From assembly GCA_002716165.1 (NCBI GenBank), contig PAZT01000022.1:1-22199 (forward strand): a stretch of DNA of 22,199 nucleotides, written 5' to 3'. The notes below the pieces were generated by a model. That model did not search any database. It was not told the origin of the DNA and was given only the letters and a program-made list of their open reading frames with translations. Positions 15,197 to 22,199 of the stretch are shown in pieces (position 1 is the stretch's first letter; every line of letters begins with the position of its first letter). This DNA comes from Deltaproteobacteria bacterium (GTDB lineage Bacteria; SAR324; NAC60-12). A program made the translations under genes and the position numbers.

Positions 15197-16690
15197 ATGA
15201 GTAAAAAAATTTCACAAATCTGGGGTAACCACTTTAACAATCAACCTGATGAACAAAACGTACTTTTTTGCGCAGGGCGTGATGTAAAGGAAATATCAAT
15301 GGCCGATCAAATATTACTGCCCTTTGATATTTGGACTAATCGCGCACATTGTATAATGCTTTATAAGCAGGAAATTATTTCAACAAACTGTCTTGAAAAA
15401 ATTCTTACTGGACTTCTCAAACTGGAAAATCTTTTTGAAGAAGGTCAATTTTCACTTGATCCTGATAAAGAAGATGTACATATCAACGTAGAGGATTTTG
15501 TTACAGAAGATCAAGGGAAAGATATAGGTGGTAGGATGCATATAGGCAGGAGCAGAAATGATCAAACTGCATGTGATATGAGACTATATCTGAGAAGCTC
15601 CTGCCTCAAATTTTTCTTTGATGTAAGAAATTTTACTTCATCTCTACTTATACTTGCGCAGGAAAACACTGAAAGTGTTATGCCTGGATTCACGCACTAC
15701 CAGCCTGCCATGGTCACATCTTGGGGACACTGGATCTGCTCATACATACAAGGACTTTGTAGGGACCTCGAACGTCTTGCATTTTCTCTTTCGCTAATAA
15801 ATCGAAATCCTCTGGGAGCTGGTGCAGCTTTTGGGACATCCTGGCCTATTGACCGTGCTCTAACAACTGAGCTCTTGGCGTTTGAAAAAATTGACTTAAA
15901 TACATTGGATAGCATTGTTTCTCGTTGGGAAAACGAAGCTCAACTTGCCCATTCAATAACTTTGTTGATGAATCACCTTAGCATAGTTGCACAGGACCTA
16001 ATTTTTTTGAGCCACCCATATGTTGGAATGATACAAATAGAGGATAAATATTTAACGGGTTCTTCAATTATGCCCCAAAAGAAAAACCCGGATTTTGCAG
16101 AAATCATTAAGTCAAAGGCATCTTTAGCTCAAGGCATGTTATCAGGTTTACTTGGTATCCAAAAAGGGGCCGTGAGCGGCTACAATCGTGACACTCAAAC
16201 AAGTAAATATCTGATCATGGATCTAGTACGCGAATGCGAACAAACACCATTAATTTTGCAAGGCGTATTTGAAAGCTTGAAGGTTAATCATAAAAAAATG
16301 AAAGAATTATCTGAAATAGATTTTATGAATGCAACCGATATTGCTGATTATTTAGCCTCCAAACTTAACCTGCCTTTTAGGGAGTGTTATAACCTCATAG
16401 CAAATTCTGTTAAACTCTCTGCACCAGAACCAAAAATAACTACTGATGCCCTGAGGAAATCATTGGAAGAGTATGGACAATCCCAACGAATTGCTGATGA
16501 TTTAGAAAATCTACAGGATCCTTTAAAGCTCTTACAACAGAGACTTCACCATGGAAGTCCATCTCCTGAACAAACAAGACTGCAATTAAAAGAATTTACT
16601 AAGCAATTAAATTTGCTTTCGTCTCCCATTGAAAAGCTAGAAAAGAACATACATGATGCAAGGGAGAGTTGTAGAAATTATGAATTATAA
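15197..16690 (+). CDS. argH: Argininosuccinate lyase family protein
   Basis: This 497-residue member of the fumarase/aspartase superfamily is best matched to argininosuccinate lyase, which splits argininosuccinate into arginine and fumarate. It has GRSRNDQ (117-123), MPGFTHYQP with Thr166-His167, GSSIMPQKKNPD (288-299) with the catalytic serine loop, and Tyr329, Gln334 and Lys337 at the spacing of the substrate-binding residues. Two conserved sites differ: the usual DI.GS.AH is DIWTNRAH (44-51), replacing the substrate-binding serine with Asn48, and HTGRSRND is HIGRSRND. It is also longer than the usual ~460 residues. The neighbours are gpsA and an O-antigen ligase-like gene, not arginine genes. 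The family is clear. The exact substrate is somewhat less so. Confidence 0.8.
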   Translation: MSKKISQIWGNHFNNQPDEQNVLFCAGRDVKEISMADQILLPFDIWTNRAHCIMLYKQEIISTNCLEKILTGLLKLENLFEEGQFSLDPDKEDVHINVEDFVTEDQGKDIGGRMHIGRSRNDQTACDMRLYLRSSCLKFFFDVRNFTSSLLILAQENTESVMPGFTHYQPAMVTSWGHWICSYIQGLCRDLERLAFSLSLINRNPLGAGAAFGTSWPIDRALTTELLAFEKIDLNTLDSIVSRWENEAQLAHSITLLMNHLSIVAQDLIFLSHPYVGMIQIEDKYLTGSSIMPQKKNPDFAEIIKSKASLAQGMLSGLLGIQKGAVSGYNRDTQTSKYLIMDLVRECEQTPLILQGVFESLKVNHKKMKELSEIDFMNATDIADYLASKLNLPFRECYNLIANSVKLSAPEPKITTDALRKSLEEYGQSQRIADDLENLQDPLKLLQQRLHHGSPSPEQTRLQLKEFTKQLNLLSSPIEKLEKNIHDARESCRNYEL

Positions 16691-17695
16691 TCAAGAAAAA
16701 TTTGGAGTGATAGGTTCCGGTGCATGGGGAACAGCAATTGCCAGACATCTATCAATCAAAGGTTATCCGGTTCGACTTTGGTCCTATGAAACTAGTACTG
16801 CAGAAAGTATCAAAATAAATCACTTAAATAATTTTTTTTGAAAGATATTCTACTCCCAAATACACTTGAAGCTGCTACAGATCTACTTAATATTATTAGG
16901 AATGCGGGTATTTTACTTATTGCAAGACCTTCAAATTTTACTCGTGAAATTGCCCGGGTTATAAATACTGGAATCACAACTGAACATATCTTGGTAATTC
17001 TCACAAAAGGCATTGAACAGAGTTCAATCGCACTGATGAGTGAAATTTTCCTACAAGAACTTGACATCATGCCTAAAATTACTGTGCTCTCAGGTCCAAC
17101 ATTTGCTCGAGAAGTCGCTCAGGATTTACCCTCCTCTGCAGTTATAGCTTGTAATGACAAACAAACTTTGAATCTGCTTCATGATTATCTTCATTCAGAA
17201 AGATTTCGCCTCTATAAAAGAAAAGATCTAATCGGCGTACAGCTTGATGGAACAGTTAAGAATGTGATAGCAATTTCTTCAGGAATTTATGATGGGATGA
17301 AAATGGGATTGAACGCTCGTGCTGCATTAATTTGTAGAGGTATTGCAGAAATGACAAGGTTAGGCATTGCATTGGGAGGTCAATTGGAAACATTTATAGG
17401 CATGTCAGGAATTGGTGATCTGATATTGACTTCAACAAGTGATCTTTCCCGAAACTATGCTTTAGGTCAAAATCTTGACCGCGGTCTGCTGCTAGAGAAA
17501 TGTATGCCATCTGGAGGAGCTGTGGCAGAAGGTGTCCAAAATGCCGCATCTAAAAATGCTTTGGCGGAATGTCACAAAATTGAAATGCCTATCTGCAAAG
17601 CAGTATATAGAATTATATTTAAAGGAACCAGTTGTGTTGGGGCTATGCAGGATCGTGACTCACCTGATCAAGAAATTTCAATTTCTTATGCATAA
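16680..17695 (+). pseudogene. gpsA: Glycerol-3-phosphate dehydrogenase [NAD(P)+] GpsA, one-base frameshift
   Basis: GpsA makes sn-glycerol 3-phosphate for phospholipids. The 5' part encodes MNYNQEKFGVIGSGAWGTAI with the Rossmann GSGAWG, up to NHLNNFF, then hits TGA at 16839-16841. The next frame continues without loss: LKDILLP, LTKGIEQSS, VLSGPTFAREVAQ, DGTVKNVIAISSGI, GMSGIGDLILTSTSDLSRN, GGAVAEGV, to the stop at 17695. Joining at the run of eight T (16832-16839) gives 338 residues, the normal length. The break may be a sequencing error, a real mutation, or a site rescued by slippage, because U UUU UUU precedes the stop in the correct phase for a -1 shift. The start at 16680 overlaps the argH end by 11 bases. 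A longer ATG at 16653 is possible. Confidence 0.85.
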
Positions 17696-17724
17696 AAGTT
17701 AATTAACACTTTCACTTAGTAATT

Positions 17725-19038
17725 ATGAAAATTCTGTTTTCTATAAGAAACTGGAATCGAGTTTTTCTTTATCTGCTTTTTATATGCAGTACATTCAGCA
17801 TAGCAGGCACAGATGCCTCAATTGTAATGTTATATTTTATTACCTTGATCAGGTGGATAAGAAATCGCCCATTAACACAGATAGATAATCCTTTCCTATG
17901 GGTAACATTATTTTTCATTTTTACTACAGTGATTTCAGGTTTGTTTAATACTTATGAAACAGATCACCTGATGGCACTGCGAAGTAACTGGAGGCTTTTA
18001 TTACCTTTACTACTGGCAGTAATTTTGTCTGAAATAAATACAGAGAAACTACTATGGACTTTTTTTGGATTTGTGTTTTTAATCTCAGTGTACGGCATCA
18101 TTCAGTATTTCACTGGGGCTGACTGGCTACGACCGGCAGGTGACCAATTTACTACACCATATTTGTTTGGATCTTCAGATGGTAATAATGTTTTTCATGC
18201 CAAAGGAAACTTTTCACATCATCTCACTTACGGTGGATTTTTAGTAATTTCATTCCCACTGCTGGTTTCGCTTACTTTCTGCAAAGACTGGTATCCATTT
18301 ACAAGAATTTTAACTGCTTTGATAGCTATTCTCGTACTACTTGGAATTGGTGCATCATTGGGACGAAGTATTTGGCTTGGTACCGCAGTAACGATATTAA
18401 TTTTAATTTTTCGTATTTACCCAAAAATTGTTCTTGCAATCTCTATAGCATTAATTTTATCTGCAACTTTTTTATTCGCACAATTAGGTAATACTACCAT
18501 TCAAAAACAGGTGCATACCAACCAGCTTGAAGCCCTTAAACACAGGTTTATAAGCGGATTCATGCTAAAATCCAATCAGGATCGTATTTTGATGTGGAAA
18601 TCAGGAATCACTGCAATTAAAGATCATTTCTGGCTGGGAATCGGCTACAATAATGATGCTGTTGTTATTCCTGAATACCGTAAAAGGATCAGTAAAATTA
18701 CTGGTCATAGATTCCATAACAAAGCAAGTACAGGAGTTCATAATATCTATATTCAAACTTGGCTAAACTATGGGTTTATTGGCATGCTGGGTTATCTAGG
18801 AATCTTGATAATTTTCTTTTTACAAATAACCAAGGGGATCTTAGAGTCAAATAATTTTACTTTTGAAAATTCTATCTTTTGGGCAGGAATTTCAGGGGTA
18901 TGTGGATTTATGGTTGCAGGTTTGTTTGAAAATAATTTCCGTGACGGCGAAGTACAGGCAATGCTAATGATTCTAATGGGTTTGTGCTTTAATCAAACTC
19001 AAAAATTAAAAGGCAGGATCTTTAGGCACTCAAAATAA
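17725..19038 (+). CDS. O-antigen ligase/polymerase-like membrane protein (Wzy_C/WaaL family)
   Basis: This 437-residue polytopic inner-membrane protein has about ten hydrophobic segments. The family signs are GASLGRSIWLG (with Arg214), then DRILMWKSGI and HFWLGIGYNN in the large periplasmic loop (about 250-345), and HNIYIQTWLNYGFIGMLGYL (339-358) with the conserved His339. Such proteins join O-antigen or another glycan to lipid A-core, or polymerise glycans. Members cannot be told apart by sequence alone. It starts 29 bp after gpsA and is probably in the same transcript, though no glycosyltransferases are nearby. The last residues are charged and cytoplasmic. Confidence 0.82.
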   Translation: MKILFSIRNWNRVFLYLLFICSTFSIAGTDASIVMLYFITLIRWIRNRPLTQIDNPFLWVTLFFIFTTVISGLFNTYETDHLMALRSNWRLLLPLLLAVILSEINTEKLLWTFFGFVFLISVYGIIQYFTGADWLRPAGDQFTTPYLFGSSDGNNVFHAKGNFSHHLTYGGFLVISFPLLVSLTFCKDWYPFTRILTALIAILVLLGIGASLGRSIWLGTAVTILILIFRIYPKIVLAISIALILSATFLFAQLGNTTIQKQVHTNQLEALKHRFISGFMLKSNQDRILMWKSGITAIKDHFWLGIGYNNDAVVIPEYRKRISKITGHRFHNKASTGVHNIYIQTWLNYGFIGMLGYLGILIIFFLQITKGILESNNFTFENSIFWAGISGVCGFMVAGLFENNFRDGEVQAMLMILMGLCFNQTQKLKGRIFRHSK

Positions 19039-19527
19039 ATAAATTAATCAATACGTTCTGTAAAATGATTTTGAAAGATAATAATTCATCTAAGTCCACT
19101 CACGATTGCTCCAATTTAAGTTAAATTTACAACCAAATTTATGCAAATGGGTCCAGAGGATAAGGGTTTGATCGTACTACCTTAAACTGATCTGCTATAC
19201 GAGTGACATTTGTATCTAGTTGAATCCCTCGCTGAATAATTCGGAGAAAGAGCCTCTTTTGAAGCTCTAAATAAGTTTTGAGATTAAGCAACATGAATTC
19301 CTTTTCCAATCGGATAGAAGCCAGTAATACCATATGCTCTTTTTTTCTCAACACCATGAAAAGTCAAGCAGACGCTAGCCAATCAAAACCTCATTCCAGT
19401 AACTCAATAATCAAAATTAATGCCATTCTGAGCTAAATTTCTTAGTAATACTTCCAGCTGTTGTAAAGACCGATTATAAAGATCCTTGATAATACATAGT
19501 CATTGTGATGAAAAATAATAAAAAATT
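19039..19527. other. 489-bp spacer between the O-antigen ligase-like gene and acs
   Basis: The flanking genes converge here (plus and minus strands). No terminator with a GC stem is visible. The only open stretches are a 72-residue frame on the minus strand (19139-19357) and short frames upstream of it. The acs end is followed by a U-rich stretch on its transcript that might aid termination. Confidence 0.5.
19139..19357 (-). CDS. Unrecognised 72-residue open frame, leucine-rich
   Basis: This minus-strand frame starts with ATG at 19357 and is closed by an in-frame TGA nine bases upstream. It is rich in Leu, Arg and Lys, with helical character (LNLKTYLELQKRLFLRIIQR) and ends in VVRSNPYPLDPFA. 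It could be a small helical protein, a remnant of a lost gene, or a chance frame. I recognise no family. A second stretch without stops (IIKDLYNRSLQQLEVLLRNL in another frame, about 19404-19495) lies upstream and may be part of a decayed gene. No clear ribosome site is seen. Confidence 0.25.
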   Translation of the reverse strand: MVLRKKEHMVLLASIRLEKEFMLLNLKTYLELQKRLFLRIIQRGIQLDTNVTRIADQFKVVRSNPYPLDPFA

Positions 19528-21459
19528 TCAATTTTCTGGTCTATTGGAAATCAAATCATCAACTACAGAAGGATCAGCAAGTGTAGAAGTATCACCTATG
19601 CTTTCCAAATCACTCTCAGCAATTTTTCGTAATATACGACGCATTATTTTTCCAGAACGTGTTTTTGGAAGTCCTGGCGCCCATTGTACTACATCAAAAG
19701 AAGCAATTGGTCCAATCTCCTGGCGAACTAACTGAACTAAATCTTTTTGTAATTCATTTGTAGGTTCAACTCCTGTATTTAAGGTTACAAAGGCATAAAT
19801 GCCCTGTCCCTTAATTTCATGTGGGAAACCAACAACTGCTGCTTCTGCAACATTTTCATGAAGCACTAGTGCTGATTCAAGCTCTGCAGTACCCATTCGA
19901 TGTCCTGAAACATTTAAAACATCATCAACGCGTCCGGTTATCCAGTAATACCCGTCCTCATCACGCCGACAGCCATCACCTGTAAAATATAGCCCCTTGT
20001 ATGTACTAAAATATGTCTGGATAAATCTCTCATGATCACCATAAACAGTTCGCATTTGGCCTGGCCATGGGAATTTAATACATAAATTACCACTAGCAGC
20101 TCCTTCAAGCTCATTCCCATCCCCGTCAACTAATAAAGGTTGAATCCCAAAAAAAGGTCGTGTGGCAGAACCCGGCTTGGTTCGTGTTGCTCCAGGTAGT
20201 GGGGTAATCATAATACCCCCTGTTTCTGTTTGCCACCATGTATCAACAATAGGACAATTTCCATGTCCAACTATTCTATGATACCACTCCCAAGCTTCAG
20301 GATTTATAGGTTCTCCTACTGTACCTAGCAATCGTAAGGAACTTAAATCCCGTTTTTTCACCAATTCATCTCCTTCTTTTGCAATGGCCCGAATTGCAGT
20401 AGGAGCAGTATAAAAAATGTTAACTTTATGTTTGTCACAAATGTCCCAGAACCGCCCAAAATCAGGATAATTTGGAACTCCTTCAAACATCAATGTAGTG
20501 GCGCCATTAGAAAGTGGACCGTAAAGAATATAACTGTGCCCTGTAACCCAACCAATATCAGCTGTACACCAGTATATGTCGCCATCATGATAATCAAATA
20601 CATATTGATGAGTGAGTGAAGTATATACAAGATATCCTGCCGTTGTATGCAGAACTCCTTTGGGTTTTCCGGTTGAACCTGAAGTATAAAGAATGAACAG
20701 CGGATCTTCCGCATCCATTTCAACAGGATCACAATCAGAAGAGGCTTTTGCCATTTCTTCATGCCAGAAAAAGTCTCTTCCAGATTGCATTTGACATTCG
20801 TCTTTTGTGTGTTTAACCACCATGCAGCATTCTATGTTTGTACCTTTCATTGCTGAATCTGCATTTTGCTTGAGTGGAACACTCTTACCGCCCCGGACAC
20901 CTGCATTTGCTGTAATGAGCATTTTGCCATCACAATCAGTAATGCGGTTTTTAAGTGCCTCTGAGCTAAACCCACCGAAAACAACAGAATGTACTGCGCC
21001 AATTCTGGCACATGCCAGACACGCTATTGCCAGTTCAGGAATCATAGGCATATATATCATAACTCTATCGCCTTTTTCCACACCTAAAGCCTTCATCACA
21101 TTCGCAAATTTACTCACTTCAGAATGTAGTTGTTTGTATGTAAAGCTTCGATCGATTTTTGGATCATCTGATTCCCAAATCAATGCCTTTTGGCCTCCCC
21201 GTGTTTCCAAGTGTCTGTCCAAACAATTATGAGAAACGTTAAGTTTTCCTCCTTCATACCAGCGGATATAAGCCTTATTATAATCCCAATCAAGAGTTCG
21301 GTCCCATTTTTTGAACCAGTTTAGCCGATCCGCCTGTTTATTCCAAAAGCCCTCTGGATCATCAACAGATTCCTGATACATCTTCATGTAGGCATCATTG
21401 TCGATCCATGATTTTTCTTTAGCAGATGTTGGGATCTCGAAAATTTTCTGCGCACTCAT
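19528..21459 (-). CDS. acs: Acetyl-coenzyme A synthetase (AMP-forming)
   Basis: This 643-residue enzyme turns acetate, ATP and CoA into acetyl-CoA, AMP and pyrophosphate. It has the ANL-family P-loop YTSGSTGKPKG (258-268), the WWQTETG motif (408-414), YFTGDGCRRDEDGYYWITGR, NVSGHRMGTAELE, and the C-terminal lid motif PKTRSGKIMRRILRK. The last carries the catalytic lysine (Lys604) that is acetylated in relatives. The length is normal. The ATG at 21459 is the true start because GGAGAG (21465-21470) precedes it by five bases. An upstream in-frame codon at 21492 would add 11 residues and lacks such a site. It follows atpE on the same strand across a 428-bp spacer, so it most likely has its own promoter. 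Confidence 0.97.
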   Translation of the reverse strand: MSAQKIFEIPTSAKEKSWIDNDAYMKMYQESVDDPEGFWNKQADRLNWFKKWDRTLDWDYNKAYIRWYEGGKLNVSHNCLDRHLETRGGQKALIWESDDPKIDRSFTYKQLHSEVSKFANVMKALGVEKGDRVMIYMPMIPELAIACLACARIGAVHSVVFGGFSSEALKNRITDCDGKMLITANAGVRGGKSVPLKQNADSAMKGTNIECCMVVKHTKDECQMQSGRDFFWHEEMAKASSDCDPVEMDAEDPLFILYTSGSTGKPKGVLHTTAGYLVYTSLTHQYVFDYHDGDIYWCTADIGWVTGHSYILYGPLSNGATTLMFEGVPNYPDFGRFWDICDKHKVNIFYTAPTAIRAIAKEGDELVKKRDLSSLRLLGTVGEPINPEAWEWYHRIVGHGNCPIVDTWWQTETGGIMITPLPGATRTKPGSATRPFFGIQPLLVDGDGNELEGAASGNLCIKFPWPGQMRTVYGDHERFIQTYFSTYKGLYFTGDGCRRDEDGYYWITGRVDDVLNVSGHRMGTAELESALVLHENVAEAAVVGFPHEIKGQGIYAFVTLNTGVEPTNELQKDLVQLVRQEIGPIASFDVVQWAPGLPKTRSGKIMRRILRKIAESDLESIGDTSTLADPSVVDDLISNRPEN

Positions 21460-21887
21460 AATTTCTCTCCAAAATATTTGATTTTCTTTCAATTAACTGA
21501 AATTACAAACCTTAGCAAATTAAAATGATTTTGTCTTCAAAAAAAATTAATCAAAATAAATTATGTATTTACTCCCTCAGTTAATGATTTAAGCATATCT
21601 AAAATTTAATAGTAAAAAATCTGAAATTAATTAAGAAAGGGAATGAAATTTTTTTAAACAATTATATAGGCACAATAATTTACGACAATTTATCTTCTTA
21701 TAAATTTTTAATTAAGAAAATATAGGAAATTCAAAAAATTATTGCATAATATTAAGGAAAAATATTCTATTCTTTATATACAACTCTTTCATAGATAATT
21801 TAATCAAAAAAGAGTAGTTTAATGTATGAAGAAGAAAGCTCTTCAATGAAAGGCTGCGGCCCAATCAGAACCGCAGATTTTAGGATT
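21460..21887. other. 428-bp AT-rich spacer between atpE and acs
   Basis: The spacer holds the hairpin after atpE, the acs promoter and the acs ribosome site (GGAGAG, 21465-21470). TTAATTAAGAAA occurs twice, near 21628 and 21709. I could not identify the acs promoter with confidence, and no gene is visible. Confidence 0.5.
21854..21876 (-). terminator. Stem-loop just after atpE, probable terminator or 3' stabiliser
   Basis: On the minus-strand transcript CTGCGGUUC pairs with GGGCCGCAG across a 5-base loop (UGAUU). This is a 9-bp stem with two G-U pairs, starting 11 bases after the atpE stop. It is the most GC-rich stretch of this spacer. The bases that follow (CCUUUCAUU) are only weakly U-rich, so it may be a weak terminator or a structure that protects the abundant atpE mRNA. 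Confidence 0.55.
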
Positions 21888-22187
21888 TTAGATTCTTCCT
21901 TGTAACATAAATGCGATTACAAGCGCATAGATGACAAGTGATTCAATCAAAGCCAAACCAATAATCATGGGGGTAAATATTTTGTCATAGGCATTTGGAT
22001 TCCTAGCAATTCCTTCCAAGGCACCCTGCATCGCAATCCCTTGTCCAATTCCTCCTCCTAGTGCAGCAAGTCCAATTGACAATCCTGCTCCAAGAGCTAT
22101 GCCTAATATGGCTGTTTCGCCAAATTCCGCTGCATAGATAGGGAAACTGGCCGTCAATAATAATGCCAATAAAAATAATTTTTTCAT
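21888..22187 (-). CDS. atpE: F-type ATP synthase subunit c
   Basis: This 99-residue c-ring subunit carries ions through the membrane part of ATP synthase. An N-terminal hydrophobic stretch, MKKLFLLALLLTASFPIYA, looks like a cleaved leader, so the mature protein would be about 80 residues. Helix 1 follows with GGGIGQG (Gln49), the polar loop ARNP (61-64) and helix 2 with the ion-binding Glu82 in LALIESLVIYALV. Gln49, Glu82, Ser83 and Tyr87 match positions of Na+-binding rings, but Leu84 replaces the threonine. The ion is therefore uncertain. The ribosome site AAAGGAC stands just before the ATG. Upstream atpB is outside the window. acs, not atpF, lies downstream, so F1 genes must be elsewhere. 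Confidence 0.95.
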   Translation of the reverse strand: MKKLFLLALLLTASFPIYAAEFGETAILGIALGAGLSIGLAALGGGIGQGIAMQGALEGIARNPNAYDKIFTPMIIGLALIESLVIYALVIAFMLQGRI

Positions 22188-22199
22188 TATGTCCTTTTA

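Overview
The window is AT-rich DNA from a Gram-negative, flagellated bacterium that makes its own cobalamin. The evidence is a flgB-flgC-fliE rod/basal-body operon, an O-antigen ligase-like protein, an F-type ATP synthase c subunit, acetate activation and a cobalamin ring cluster. The gene set and AT-rich intergenic DNA suggest a proteobacterium-like, possibly marine (deltaproteobacterial or SAR324-like) lineage. That placement is inference from gene style only. No mobile elements, CRISPR arrays, tRNA or rRNA genes are visible.

Positions 1-8178 are all on the minus strand. In transcription order they hold cbiX (cobalt chelatase with a His-rich tail), cobH, cobL (a CbiE-CbiT type fusion), cobI, a cbiG-cobJ fusion, an SMP-30 family lactonase/esterase with spacers of more than 100 bp on both sides, cobM, and the 5' part of an RND/MMPL-type exporter cut by the window edge. 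This covers most of the corrin ring route from sirohydrochlorin to the (cobalt-)precorrin-8/cobyrinate stage. It combines early cobalt insertion (CbiX, CbiG) with CobL-style fused enzymes. CbiD and CobK/CbiJ are not in the window.

Positions 8315-10305 hold trmL (minus) and a divergent FAD-dependent amine oxidase of the PuuB/DAO type (plus), separated by a regulatory-looking spacer. Positions 10424-13256 hold aspS-ddl (minus), separated by a single base. The AspRS carries residues of the non-discriminating type. Positions 13807-15022 hold flgB-flgC-fliE (minus), preceded by a good sigma-54 -24/-12 promoter. Positions 15197-19038 hold an argH-like gene, gpsA and an O-antigen ligase-like membrane protein (plus). 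gpsA is broken by a one-base frameshift in a run of eight T, which is also a U UUU UUU slippery heptamer in the zero frame directly before the stop. Positions 19528-22187 hold acs and atpE (both minus), with a strong hairpin just after atpE.

I see no obviously new defence or mobile system. The items most worth checking are the gpsA frameshift, the mosaic cobalamin cluster with its lactonase insert and lack of a visible riboswitch, the sigma-54 promoter of flgB, the two-arm operator-like repeats, the ion-site residues of atpE, and the unexplained 489-bp gap after the O-antigen ligase gene.
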